Below are positions 56,453-64,000 of a stretch of DNA of 64,000 nucleotides, piece by piece. The DNA lies in contig NZ_LT721901.1 of assembly GCF_900157375.1 (NCBI RefSeq), positions 1-64,000 on the forward strand. Direction: 5' to 3'. Within the stretch, counting starts at the first letter, position 1. Every line of letters starts with the position of its first letter. Below the pieces are notes generated by a model, which was not told where the DNA came from, searched no databases, and was given only the letters and a program-made list of their open reading frames with translations. The translations under genes were made by a program, and so were the position numbers. This DNA is from Mycobacterium rhizamassiliense (GTDB lineage Bacteria > Actinomycetota > Actinomycetes > Mycobacteriales > Mycobacteriaceae).

Positions 56453-57439
56453 TTAGCGACGAATCGCAAACACTTCGCTCAAGGGTCGCCGCGGCGTCGG
56501 TTTGGGAGTCAACTCGTCGGGAGGTTCGATGCCGACGCGGATCAAGACCTGGGGTACCGCTGCGGGACCACTCGTCAGATCGCGAATAACGTCGCGACTG
56601 GCATTCAGTTCCGTGATGTGCGTTACCGGGCACGTTGCCAGTTCCGCCAGCGTGCACTCAAGCAGGATCGTTGAAAGCGCCTCGCCGCAATTAAGGGCAT
56701 CGACACGCGTGTCTGTGGGTGTGGACAACACGAGGATCTTCGCCTGGTCGTCGGTGCCCGCAGAACTTCGCTCAGAATACCGGTCGGCGGGAAAACGGCG
56801 GTTCAGTTCGACTCGGCGGCTATCCGACTCTGACACCAGCGCGCTTGCGGGTATCCCTTCCGAGTCCCTCAACGGCTCTGTCCACCAACGTAGTTCATGG
56901 TGATATAGGTCGTCATAGCGGCGGAGGACTTCGGTGAGTCTAGAAGCCTCCACCAGCCGCGGTCGCACATCGTCGGTCAATACGTCAAGGGTGACCAAAT
57001 CGTTTCCTAATGAGCTGCGCAGCAAGGCTTCTATCCTTGGCCAGTGCTTTGGCGCTCGGAAGGGTAGTCGGTTGGTTCGGCGACGCAGTATCGCGTTCGC
57101 AAGCTCGCGCCGGGATTGCGACGCGTATTCGACCGAAGTGAAGTCGATCGAGGCGAGGTGGTCGAGATTGTTCGGATTGGGAAACTGTGCGACGTTCGTG
57201 GTCCAATCAACGGCAGCCATCGCGACCCGGAAGTGATCGAGCGCCGCGCCACAGCTGATGATCGCTTCGCGACCTGACCTGTCAGTCGATGTGATTGTTC
57301 GATGCGGGTCAACGAACAAATCGACACTCGTCGGGCCAGCGATCCACCGCCAAGGCTGGCTGTTGTGCAGCGAGGGAGCACGACAGGCTAATTCGACTGC
57401 CGTCTTGATCACCCCGGTGTCCGCCATGGTCTGGGTCAT
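56453..57439 (-). CDS. Acg-family nitroreductase (Rv2032/Rv3131-like)
   Basis: 328 residues starting MTQTMADTGVIKTAVELACR, with the family N-terminus APSLHNSQPWRWIAGPTSVD and flavin-contact regions ISCGAALDHFRVAMA and RRTNRLPF, the Trp-rich YHHELRWWTEPLRDSEGIPA, and the ending TPRRPLSEVFAIRR. Acg proteins bind FMN tightly and lack clear reductase activity, which suggests flavin storage or protection; they are DosR-induced in M. tuberculosis. It is divergent from another nitroreductase at 57725, with DosR-like boxes between. Its 3' end is duplicated as a remnant at 26200-26325. Confidence 0.9.
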   Translation of the reverse strand: MTQTMADTGVIKTAVELACRAPSLHNSQPWRWIAGPTSVDLFVDPHRTITSTDRSGREAIISCGAALDHFRVAMAAVDWTTNVAQFPNPNNLDHLASIDFTSVEYASQSRRELANAILRRRTNRLPFRAPKHWPRIEALLRSSLGNDLVTLDVLTDDVRPRLVEASRLTEVLRRYDDLYHHELRWWTEPLRDSEGIPASALVSESDSRRVELNRRFPADRYSERSSAGTDDQAKILVLSTPTDTRVDALNCGEALSTILLECTLAELATCPVTHITELNASRDVIRDLTSGPAAVPQVLIRVGIEPPDELTPKPTPRRPLSEVFAIRR

Positions 57440-57498
57440 TGCGCTTCACCTTCCTCCTGTATAGCTACGACCCTCTGGCAGCCGAACATCTGACGCCA

Positions 57499-57656
57499 GA
57501 GTCCTTGGTCCTCAGCGTCAGGTCATTGGACCCTGCCAGGCTGCTAGACCGTTCATAGGGCCGTCCGCGACATGTTCGGTGGGTCGTCGTCGTCGAGCGT
57601 TGGCACAGCAGCGTTTCCTGGCGAACGGCCCTTGCCGACGGGGACATACGACCCTA
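57499..57656. promoter_or_regulatory. Three candidate DosR boxes between divergent nitroreductases
   Basis: AGAGTCCTTGGTCCTC (57499-57514) and AGGTCATTGGACCCTGC (57520-57536) lie 60-100 bp before the minus-strand gene. GGGACATACGACCCTA (57641-57656) lies ~70 bp before the plus-strand gene. Each divergent gene thus appears to have its own site or sites. Confidence 0.65.
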
Positions 57657-57724
57657 GTCACCAGTGCCGCCGCCTCCCTAACGTCGATGGCAACCCGGAA
57701 GCTCGGCAAGAGGTTGTGACCATC

Positions 57725-58705
57725 ATGCATGCGACGCTGGACAGCCAAGTTCTCAAGAACGCGGTGCTACTGGCTTGCCGGGCTCCATCCGTGCACAACA
57801 GCCAGCCGTGGCGTTGGGTAGCCGAGGGCACGATTTTGTGCCTGTTCGACGATCGTTACCGAACAGTTCCAGGCACAGACGACTCGGGTCGAGACGCGAT
57901 CATCAGTTGCGGCGCCGTGCTCGATCACCTTCGTGTTGCGATGCGGGCGTCGGGTTGGCACGCGAAAATCAAACGGCTTCCCGACCCGCATGACCCCGGC
58001 CAGCTGGCATCGATTGAATTCAGCTCGACAGATCACGTCACCGACACCCAGCGCGACCGCGCCGAAGCGATTCTGCAACGCAGAACCGATCGGCTTCCGC
58101 TGGGTTGGCCCACATTTTGGGACTCCTACGAACCTGTCCTGCGACACATGTTCGATGACAGCCCGGTGACACTTCACGTGCTCCCCGACGACGCGCGGCC
58201 ACTGTTGGTCGAAGCTTCATACCGCACCGAGGTTGTTCGCCGCGACGATTGGTCATACCACGCCGAACTTGACTGGTGGACTTCGCCATTCGTAGTCAAG
58301 GAGGGTATACCCCCGAGCGCGCTAGCGTCCGACAAAGAACACTACCGCGTCGATGTGGGACGCGAATTCCCGATCAGAAGCCACGACGATCGGCGTCTCG
58401 AGGTCAAGGTGGACCGGTCAAAAATTCTCGTGCTGTCTACCCCAGATGACAGTAAGGCGGACGTGCTGCGGTGCGGCGAGATGCTGTCGACTGTGCTGCT
58501 GGAGTGCACCATGGCCGGCATGGCGACCTGCACGCTGACCCATCTGATCGAGGTGGACGAAAGCCGCGACGTCGTGCGAACCCTGATCAACGAACAAGGC
58601 GAGCCACAGGTGCTGATCCGCGTGGGGCTAGCACCGCCACTAGAAAACCTTCCAGCACCGACGCCGCGGCGTCCGTTGGACGAAGTCTTGCAGATCCGCA
58701 GGTAA
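57725..58705 (+). CDS. Acg-family nitroreductase (Rv3131-like)
   Basis: 326 residues from MHATLDSQVLKNAVLLACRA; a longer frame from 57572 has no family sequence. It has APSVHNSQPWRWVAEGTILC, IISCGAVLDHLRVAMRASGW, RRTDRLPLGWPTFWDS, YHAELDWWTSPFVVKEGIPP, and ends TPRRPLDEVLQIRR. All family motifs are intact. It is divergent from the nitroreductase at 56453 with ~285 bp between, holding DosR-like boxes. Being FMN-binding and hypoxia-induced, it likely serves in redox balance; the substrate is unknown. Confidence 0.9.
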   Translation: MHATLDSQVLKNAVLLACRAPSVHNSQPWRWVAEGTILCLFDDRYRTVPGTDDSGRDAIISCGAVLDHLRVAMRASGWHAKIKRLPDPHDPGQLASIEFSSTDHVTDTQRDRAEAILQRRTDRLPLGWPTFWDSYEPVLRHMFDDSPVTLHVLPDDARPLLVEASYRTEVVRRDDWSYHAELDWWTSPFVVKEGIPPSALASDKEHYRVDVGREFPIRSHDDRRLEVKVDRSKILVLSTPDDSKADVLRCGEMLSTVLLECTMAGMATCTLTHLIEVDESRDVVRTLINEQGEPQVLIRVGLAPPLENLPAPTPRRPLDEVLQIRR

Positions 58706-58830
58706 TCTTGCAGTAGCACAGCGCACAGGTGTGCACCCGGAATCAGTCCGATTCGCCACTCCGCCAATGCATGTCGTCACGCGCACCCCGCGGGAAGCCT
58801 ATCGCGAGGAATGCCGAGCTAAGCGGCTGC

Positions 58831-58865
58831 ACCTTTGGTCCCTGCGAGACGGGACTTTCGGCAGG
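58831..58865. promoter_or_regulatory. Two candidate DosR boxes upstream of the PPOX-like gene
   Basis: ACCTTTGGTCCCTGC (58831-58845) and ACGGGACTTTCGGCAGG (58849-58865) lie 36-70 bp before the start at 58901, the right distance for DosR activation. Confidence 0.6.
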
Positions 58866-58900
58866 CGCAAATCCCCCGCTTCATCGATAGCCTCTTCGCT

Positions 58901-59347
58901 ATGACGTATCAAACCCAAAACGAAGACGGGGTCACTATCTTGGCGGAGCGCGAATGCTGGGATCTGCTGGCAGGTGTGACGCTCGGCCGGCTCGTCACCA
59001 GCGTTGACGGTCGACCCGAGATTTTCCCGGTCAACTACGTCGTTCAACGCCGAACAATCCTCTTCCGCACCGCGGAGGGCACCAAGTTGGTCAGCACCGC
59101 GATAAACAATCAGGTGTTGTTCGAGGTCGACGATCATAACGTCGCCGAAGGCTGGAGCGTGATCGTCAAAGGCACTGCGCGCTCGCTTCGTACCGGAGAA
59201 GAGCTCGAGAACGCCGAACGTGCACAGCTAATATCGTGGACGGCGCCCGAAAACAAGACGCACTACGTGCGGGTTATTCCACAAACAGTCACCGGCCGGC
59301 GGTTCCAATTCGGCTCGCCGCCGATGGAGCAGTCCACCCATATCTGA
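58901..59347 (+). CDS. Pyridoxamine-5'-phosphate-oxidase-like flavin-binding protein
   Basis: 148 residues from MTYQTQNEDGVTILAEREC. PPOX split-barrel motifs: WDLLAGVTLGRLVTSVDGRP, EIFPVNYVVQRRTILFRTAE, VLFEVDDHNVAEGWSVIVKG and a C-terminal RRFQFGS. The family binds FMN or F420. Rv3129, a DosR gene beside the nitroreductases and dosS in H37Rv, belongs to this family but is shorter. It lies ~195 bp after the nitroreductase on the same strand with its own DosR-like boxes, so it is probably a separate transcript. The reaction is unknown. Confidence 0.85.
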   Translation: MTYQTQNEDGVTILAERECWDLLAGVTLGRLVTSVDGRPEIFPVNYVVQRRTILFRTAEGTKLVSTAINNQVLFEVDDHNVAEGWSVIVKGTARSLRTGEELENAERAQLISWTAPENKTHYVRVIPQTVTGRRFQFGSPPMEQSTHI

Positions 59348-59374
59348 GCAGGCTGCGTCCGCGCGCCGCGGCTG

Positions 59375-59474
59375 GCTACGATCCTGCTGCTTATCGAAGG
59401 TGCAAATTCAGCTGCCCTGCAACGTCTTCCAGGCGACGAACCGCAGACTGACGGCACCATTCAAGCGCAAGTGA
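59375..59474 (+). pseudogene. 3'-end remnant of the methyltransferase-like family
   Basis: ATCCTGCTGCTTATCGAA (from 59381) and the following GCTGCCCTGCAACGTCTTCC parallel the end of the pseudogene at 21479-21830 (ILPLIDDGRIHLPCNVFHAT). After a frame change the protein here reads IQLPCNVFQATNRRLTAPFK and stops at 59472-59474. Only ~30 codons are left. The intergenic stretch 59475-59632 shows nothing else. Confidence 0.5.
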
Positions 59475-59632
59475 GCGAATAAAGCGACCGCGAGCAACCC
59501 TCGTGCTGTGGCTGGAGATGCACGTGCCGCCCCCGGGAGCCGACTCCTACGAACTGACAAGTCGCTGCGAGATTTCGACGCTGTGTCCGGACAAAAGGCG
59601 CCCGAGCGGCAGGACCCCGGCCATGAGGCTTG

Positions 59633-60613
59633 CTATGGCTTGATAGTCAACACATCGGCCAGCGAGCGGCGCGGGGTCGGCGGTGGGAAGTGTTCGTTTT
59701 CAGGCGCGCAGCCGATCCGGGCCAACACCTGCGGGAATGCCCGTCCGGTCACCCTTTCGATGAGGTGTCGGGTGACGGACAACTCCGTCACGTGGGTCAG
59801 GGTACAGCTGGCCAGTCCGGCCGCGGTGGCTTCCAGTAACACCGTCGACAGCGTTTCTCCGCAGCCGAGCGTGTCGCGCCGGGTGTGTTCATGCGCGGAG
59901 ATGACCAGGATCGTAGAAAAATCGTTAGGCACCTGCGGACGGCGTTCGGGGTGATGGGTCGGCAGGAACTTACGGCCGACGTCAACGCGCTCGCCCTCAG
60001 CCGCTGATACCAGTGAGTCGTAGGGAATGCCCTCACTCGCCTCAAAAGGCGCCGTCCACCGATGCAGTGCTTCGAAGTCATTGGTGTCGTAGAACCGCAA
60101 TACGTTGGTCAAATAGGTAGCCTCGACGAGTTCGCTTCGATCGGCGTCACTCACGACGTCCACCAGAGCCATGGTGTCGTCGAGCCGGCTCCGCAGCGCG
60201 GTTTCGAAGCCGGCCCAGTCCATGACCGGACCCAAGGGCAGCCGATCGGTGCGGCGCTTGACGATAGCTTCGGCGCGGCGTCGATCTCCGTCGCTTACTA
60301 CAGTCATCTCGGTGAAGCTGATCGAGGCGAGGTGCTCCGAATTCTTGCTGTCGGGGAGGCGATCAATGTGAGCTCGCCAACCAGCAGCCGCCATCGCGAC
60401 TCGCAGGTGATCAAGGACTGCACCGCAGCTGATCAGCGCTTGGCGCTCGTTGAGATCGGTCTGCACTAATCGGCTTGGATCCAAAAAAAGGTCGAGCCCG
60501 TCGCGGTTGGCGATCCACTGCCAGGGCTGGCTGTTGTGATACGAAGGGGCGCGGCATGCTAAGGCCACCGTGCGTGCCAACACATCCGTCGGCACCGTTG
60601 TCATTGAATTCAC
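59633..60613 (-). CDS. Acg-family nitroreductase (Rv3127-like)
   Basis: 326 residues beginning MNSMTTVPTDVLARTVALAC, with APSYHNSQPWQWIANRDGLD, LISCGAVLDHLRVAMAAAGW, KRRTDRLPLGPVMDWAG, and the ending TPRRSLADVLTIKP. It is more divergent than the other two copies (Tyr for Ser/Val in APSYHN; HRWTAPFEASEGIP in the Trp region). A DosR-like box lies ~65 bp upstream at 60677-60692. The start could also be the ATG three residues on (60604). Confidence 0.9.
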   Translation of the reverse strand: MNSMTTVPTDVLARTVALACRAPSYHNSQPWQWIANRDGLDLFLDPSRLVQTDLNERQALISCGAVLDHLRVAMAAAGWRAHIDRLPDSKNSEHLASISFTEMTVVSDGDRRRAEAIVKRRTDRLPLGPVMDWAGFETALRSRLDDTMALVDVVSDADRSELVEATYLTNVLRFYDTNDFEALHRWTAPFEASEGIPYDSLVSAAEGERVDVGRKFLPTHHPERRPQVPNDFSTILVISAHEHTRRDTLGCGETLSTVLLEATAAGLASCTLTHVTELSVTRHLIERVTGRAFPQVLARIGCAPENEHFPPPTPRRSLADVLTIKP

Positions 60614-60676
60614 CGAGTTCTCCCATCCACGTGCTTATTCATCACCGACACTGCTGCATGCGCCGGGCAGCGAACA

Positions 60677-60692
60677 GAGTCCTTAGTCCTTA
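60677..60692. promoter_or_regulatory. Candidate DosR box upstream of the third nitroreductase
   Basis: AGAGTCCTTAGTCCTT resembles the DosR palindrome and the site at 57499-57514 (AGAGTCCTTGGTCCTC). It is ~65 bp before the minus-strand start at 60613. Confidence 0.6.
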
Positions 60693-60841
60693 ATCCCAAG
60701 GAGGGGGCTTGAGACCCTCCGGCTAAGGGGCGGTATCGAAGTGAAGAGTGTCTTGGAGGTCGTAGGAGCGGCAGAGCGGCCACCATCTAATGGGGCGCCC
60801 GGCAACAGATTGAACTATGGTCCTCGGCCACCACGCCAACG

Positions 60842-60890
60842 TGTCCCTTAAGTCCTGGCGAACTTCACCCCGGCATGAAAGTCCCTGGTC
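60842..60890. promoter_or_regulatory. Candidate DosR boxes upstream of the 85-residue gene
   Basis: TGTCCCTTAAGTCCTG (60842-60857) and CATGAAAGTCCCTGGTC (60874-60890) are DosR-like. A partial site GGACTTTAGGCAC is at 60946-60958. They lie 105-220 bp before the start at 61063. The region 60700-61062 has no other gene. Confidence 0.5.
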
Positions 60891-61062
60891 GACAACCGCA
60901 CTGGTCACCGACGCCCCGATTGGGGACGAAAGATTAGGTGAGGAAGGACTTTAGGCACTCGCGTCGGTGGCGCAGAGGGTCATAGCGTTCCTTTTGGCAT
61001 AGGTTGCCGTTCGCTGCGAAAGGATTTGCAGCGTCATATCGCCAAATTTGAGGAGATCGATA

Positions 61063-61320
61063 ATGACACAGACACCGAGTGAGTCACGCTGGGCCGAACT
61101 GTCTGACGACGTGCTCGAATCGGTCGAGGCAAGCCGTAAGCAGGCCATCGATGCCGTCCGCAAGTTCGTCGATCAGGTGGGTGGCGAAGTATCCGATGAG
61201 TCGCGACGCAAGAACGTCATCGACGCCGCCCTGGACTTAACTGAGGAGTTGGTCACCGGGCGGATCGAGTTCGTCCGCAGCGTGGTGCGAAGCGCCGGCC
61301 AGGCGGTAGGCGGCAAATAA
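61063..61320 (+). CDS. Small helical hypothetical protein
   Basis: 85 residues from MTQTPSESRWAELSDDVLES, behind GAGGAGATCGATA. It is almost wholly helical and amphipathic (VEASRKQAIDAVRKFVDQVG, VIDAALDLTEELVTGRIEFV) with a Gly-rich end (SAGQAVGGK), a pattern seen in phasin-like and surface-coating proteins. No family was firmly recognised. It is followed 79 bp later by the Rv2629-like gene on the same strand, replacing Rv2628 of H37Rv in that position, and DosR-like boxes precede it. Confidence 0.7.
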   Translation: MTQTPSESRWAELSDDVLESVEASRKQAIDAVRKFVDQVGGEVSDESRRKNVIDAALDLTEELVTGRIEFVRSVVRSAGQAVGGK

Positions 61321-61399
61321 GTCGTAAGGGTCAATGATCTAAGGCCGATGGCCGCGCGGTGAACAGCAAGGACCAGAAGAATCATTGGAGATGGACAGT

Positions 61400-62524
61400 A
61401 TGCGATCAGAACGCCTCAGGTGGCTGGTAGGAGCAGAAGGCCCTTTTGCCTCAGTGTATTTCGACGACTCACACGACACCGCAGATGCGGCCGAGGAACT
61501 CGTAGTGAGGTGGCGCGATATCCAAAAATATCTCGAGACTCGCGGCGCGAGTGCGGAACTCGTGGGCACGCTCGAGGAAGCCGTGCTGAATCATCGCACA
61601 TCCGTGGGTCGGCGGGGCCGCGCGGTGATCGTGACCAGCGATCAGGTGCTGGTCAACGAGCATTTGATCAGTCCACCGCCGGCTACGGTGGTCCGCCTGT
61701 CGGATTACCCGTACATCGTGCCGTTGATCGAATTCGAGATGCGGCGGCCGACCTACGTGTTTGCCGTGGTTGATCACGCCGGCGCCGACGTCACCCTGTA
61801 CGAGCAGAACACCAGGAGTTCCACCAGCATCATTGGCGCCGGGTACCCGGTACATAAGCCGGTCACTGCCGGCTGGAACGGCTACGGCGACTTCCAGCCC
61901 AGGACCGAGGAAGCCGTCCGCAGAAACTGGCGGGCGATCGCCGATCAGCTGACGCGACTGGTGGACGAAGCGGATCCCGAGGTGGTGTTCATGTGCGGCG
62001 AGGTTCGTTCGCGCTCAGGCGTGATTTCCGAATTGCCGGAGCGCGTGGCCAAACGGGTATCGCCATTACATGCCGAAGTGCCTAAGAGCGGTATCAACGA
62101 GGAAGAGATCCGGCGCCTGACCGCCGCAGAGTTCGCTCGGCGCCACAGCATCGAGATGACCGACATCGCTGATCGGTTTGAAGCCGAGATCGGGCGCGCG
62201 TCGGGTTTGGCGGCCGAAGGTTTCACTGCCGTATGCGCGGCGCTGCGTGACGGTGACGTCGACACGCTGGTGGTCGGTGAGCTAGGTGACGCGACCGTAG
62301 TCACCGGCCAAGCGCTCACCACGATCGCGCCCGATGCAGACCGATTGTCCGAGCTGGGCGAACCGGTGGAACGTGTGGCAAGGGCCGATGAGGCGTTGCC
62401 GTTCACCGCAATCGCGGTTGGCGCCTCATTGGTTCGGGCCGACCACCGGATCGCACCTGTAGACGGGGTCGGTGCGTTGCTGCGATACGTCGCGACCGAC
62501 AGACTCGCCGGCCAACGAATCTAG
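61400..62524 (+). CDS. Rv2629-like protein (baeRF/eRF1-like fold)
   Basis: 374 residues from MRSERLRWLVGAEGPFASVY, the length and start of M. tuberculosis Rv2629. It has RRGRAVIVTSDQVLVNEHLI, PYIVPLIEFEMRRPTYVFAV, VHKPVTAGWNGYGDFQPRTE, and ALRDGDVDTLVVGELGDATV. The family resembles eRF1-like (baeRF) proteins, suggesting an interaction with ribosomes; no catalytic GGQ motif is seen, only WNGYGDFQ. Rv2629 is DosR-regulated. It is convergent with the hydrogenase maturation gene (38 bp between stops). Confidence 0.92.
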   Translation: MRSERLRWLVGAEGPFASVYFDDSHDTADAAEELVVRWRDIQKYLETRGASAELVGTLEEAVLNHRTSVGRRGRAVIVTSDQVLVNEHLISPPPATVVRLSDYPYIVPLIEFEMRRPTYVFAVVDHAGADVTLYEQNTRSSTSIIGAGYPVHKPVTAGWNGYGDFQPRTEEAVRRNWRAIADQLTRLVDEADPEVVFMCGEVRSRSGVISELPERVAKRVSPLHAEVPKSGINEEEIRRLTAAEFARRHSIEMTDIADRFEAEIGRASGLAAEGFTAVCAALRDGDVDTLVVGELGDATVVTGQALTTIAPDADRLSELGEPVERVARADEALPFTAIAVGASLVRADHRIAPVDGVGALLRYVATDRLAGQRI

Positions 62525-62561
62525 ATCCGGCGTCGCGGCGCCGCCGTCGCCTCGCTGGGCC

Positions 62562-63020
62562 TCAGTAGCCCTTGATTTCGACCACTGCCATGCCGACCAC
62601 TTCGGGCACGGCAGCGGCGACCTGCGGGGTCAAACCAGTGCCATGATCGGTGTTGGCCGCTTCAATGGTGAATATCACGAGCGCGTCGGGCACTCGTCCA
62701 AGGACTTGACCCAGCGCATGAGTGCGGCCGACGTCGAGTCTGTGCGAACTCAATCCCTCAGCCGCACTAACCACATCACCCGAGGTGCACCGGCGGACGC
62801 GGCCAGGCGTTGAGGGAGTCACGACAGCGGCATCGATCACCACCGCCAGCTTGGTACCCGACCACGCCTCAAGCAGACTCAATGGTTCAACGACGCGAGT
62901 GACCACACGCACATGGGGCAACGCGAGATCGTCTATCGCCGCCGCGGCGGCGACGCCTACGCCGTCGTCGCTCCGGTAGCTATTGCCAAGGCCGACAACG
63001 ACAATTCCTCTAGCATCCAC
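62562..63020 (-). CDS. [NiFe]-hydrogenase maturation endopeptidase (HyaD/HycI family)
   Basis: 152 residues, MDARGIVVVGLGNSYRSDDG, with the metal-sensing Asp/Glu site of the family: GNSYRSDDGVGVAAAAAIDD, then LAVVIDAAVV, and the SSHRLDVGRTHALG region with the conserved His. It cleaves the C-terminal extension of the large subunit after nickel insertion. It starts four bases after the large-subunit stop, as expected for one operon. The partner ends in a cleavable tail after DPCISCSTH. The Rv2629-like gene converges on it. Confidence 0.9.
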   Translation of the reverse strand: MDARGIVVVGLGNSYRSDDGVGVAAAAAIDDLALPHVRVVTRVVEPLSLLEAWSGTKLAVVIDAAVVTPSTPGRVRRCTSGDVVSAAEGLSSHRLDVGRTHALGQVLGRVPDALVIFTIEAANTDHGTGLTPQVAAAVPEVVGMAVVEIKGY

Positions 63021-63023
63021 CGG

Positions 63024-64000
63024 TCACCCGCGCTGCACCGTCAGCGTCAAGAAGTGCGTGGAGCATGAGATGCAGGGATCGTAGCTGCGAATCACTTTTT
63101 CGCACAGTGCGGTCAGCGCGGCATCATCCAGAGAGAGGTTGTCGGAAACGATGCGACCCAAGTCGGCCTCGATCGCGGCTTGGTTCTGGGAGGTCGGCGG
63201 GATGATCGTTGCCGCGGAAACCAGCCCGTCCTCGTCGATCCGGTATCGGTGATACAGCAGGCCGCGGGGCGCTTCGCTGACGCCATGTCCGACGCCGGCG
63301 CGGGCCGGAACGTCTACGAACGGGCGCGACGGACGCTGGTATTCGTCGATGATTCGCAGCGCCTCTTCGATCGCGTAGACCACTTCGACAGCGCGGACGA
63401 TGATGCTGCGGAAGGGATTTCGGCATTCTGCTGATAGTCCGGCTCGAGCTGCGGCTTGCGCTGCTATCGGTGATAGGGCCGACGAGTTCAGCGAGTAACG
63501 CGCCAGCGGCCCGGTCAGATGGCGGCCACCATCGAGTGTCGCGTGCAGGGCGGTGGAGTACGGCACTTGCGACTCGACGACGTGGTTGGTGAAATCGGCA
63601 ACCGAAAACGGTGGCCCGGCACTACGCGCGATGGTGCCGTTTTCGATCGGATACCTTCCGGATGCCGAGAGTGCTAAGAACTCGTGCTCGAGTTCGAGGT
63701 CGGGGAACTCGAACCCGGACACCCACTCGACCGTTGCCAGCGCGTTGTCCAACGCTCGACGTAGCTGCTCGGCGATCGGCCTGAACTCCAATCGGGTTGG
63801 AACAGAATAGAATCCGCCTAGCCGAACATTAATGGGATGTATCGCCCGCCCGCCAACGAACTCAATCAGCTGGTTACCGGCCTTCTTCAGCGACAGTCCA
63901 CGCTCGACCGCCGCGGCATGGTTGCGCGCCATACCCACGATGTCGGAATATCCAAGGAAATCCGGCGCGTGCAACAGGTAGATATGCAGAGCGTGACTGT
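63024..64000 (-). CDS. [NiFe]-hydrogenase large subunit, 3' part (group 3b-like)
   Basis: The C-terminal ~325 residues; the gene runs off the right edge. The C-terminal nickel-ligand motif is DPCISCSTHF (DPCxxCxxH), followed by a nine-residue tail (FLTLTVQRG) removed by the downstream endopeptidase. Other matches: GNQLIEFVGGRAIHPINVRL, LARYSLNSSALSPIAAQAAA and the long EALRIIDEYQRP helix. The cytosolic NAD(P)-linked type (3b, as Hyd3 of M. smegmatis) is the best fit, and that hydrogenase is DosR-regulated and absent from M. tuberculosis. It would dispose of reductant as H2 under hypoxia. The N-terminal nickel ligands lie outside the window. Confidence 0.9.
   Translation of the reverse strand, partial: SHALHIYLLHAPDFLGYSDIVGMARNHAAAVERGLSLKKAGNQLIEFVGGRAIHPINVRLGGFYSVPTRLEFRPIAEQLRRALDNALATVEWVSGFEFPDLELEHEFLALSASGRYPIENGTIARSAGPPFSVADFTNHVVESQVPYSTALHATLDGGRHLTGPLARYSLNSSALSPIAAQAAARAGLSAECRNPFRSIIVRAVEVVYAIEEALRIIDEYQRPSRPFVDVPARAGVGHGVSEAPRGLLYHRYRIDEDGLVSAATIIPPTSQNQAAIEADLGRIVSDNLSLDDAALTALCEKVIRSYDPCISCSTHFLTLTVQRG

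Overview
The window is high-GC actinobacterial DNA. It is best read as part of a slow-growing, non-tuberculous Mycobacterium chromosome. The basis is close resemblance to the M. tuberculosis DosR (dormancy) regulon: a USP-dosR-dosS operon, hspX, hrp1, fdxA, pfkB, otsB1, relatives of Rv2004c, Rv2005c, Rv2030c, Rv2623, Rv2624c and Rv2629, and three Acg-type nitroreductases. More than twenty candidate DosR boxes (GGGAC..GTCCC-like palindromes) sit upstream of these genes. All family assignments come from reading the sequence; no search was run.

Layout. (1) 1-6.9 kb is an accessory segment: a DUF2188 protein, a Gabija-like anti-phage pair (OLD/TOPRIM nuclease with a frameshift, followed by an intact UvrD-like helicase), copy 1 of a ~313-bp repeat with two small ORFs, and a RES/Xre toxin-antitoxin pair. 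(2) 6.9-12.7 kb holds a broken universal stress protein (USP) gene, a P1B-type ATPase fused to a hemerythrin domain but frameshifted at its phosphorylation motif, and a cation/proton antiporter. (3) 12.7-21.4 kb is a central-carbon module: GAPDH and PEP synthase on the minus strand, then PfkB and an OtsB1/GH65 fusion on the plus strand. (4) 21.4-36.9 kb mixes a DUF1876 protein, a P2-type ATPase, an SRPBCC-USP pair, a HAD/HerA-like fusion, hrp1, two tandem USPs, copy 2 of the repeat and many gene remnants. (5) 37-41 kb has phosphoketolase and an Nramp-related transporter. (6) 42-48.7 kb has an Rv2004c-like kinase/ATPase, three USPs, a slipin, fdxA and a GNAT. (7) 48.9-61 kb is the regulatory and stress core: dosS, dosR, their USP partner, a PRTase-esterase fusion, hspX, three nitroreductases and a flavin/pyridoxamine-oxidase-like protein. 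(8) 61-64 kb has an Rv2629-like protein and the 3' end of a [NiFe]-hydrogenase operon.

How it fits together. DosS (haem-sensor kinase) and DosR (response regulator) would switch on the surrounding genes under hypoxia, NO or CO. Their products cover redox (ferredoxin, nitroreductases, hydrogenase), carbon flow (PEP synthase, GAPDH, PfkB, phosphoketolase, trehalose metabolism), ion balance (ATPases, antiporter, Nramp) and protein or ribosome protection (HspX, DUF1876, Rv2629-like, USPs).

A striking property is the number of paralogue remnants: USP (three), nitroreductase, PEP synthase, phosphoketolase, P-type ATPase, FabH-like, NmrA-like, and a methyltransferase-like family (two). Several otherwise intact genes also carry 1-2 nt indels. 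The island appears to evolve by duplication, recombination and decay, although assembly error must be excluded for the simple indels.
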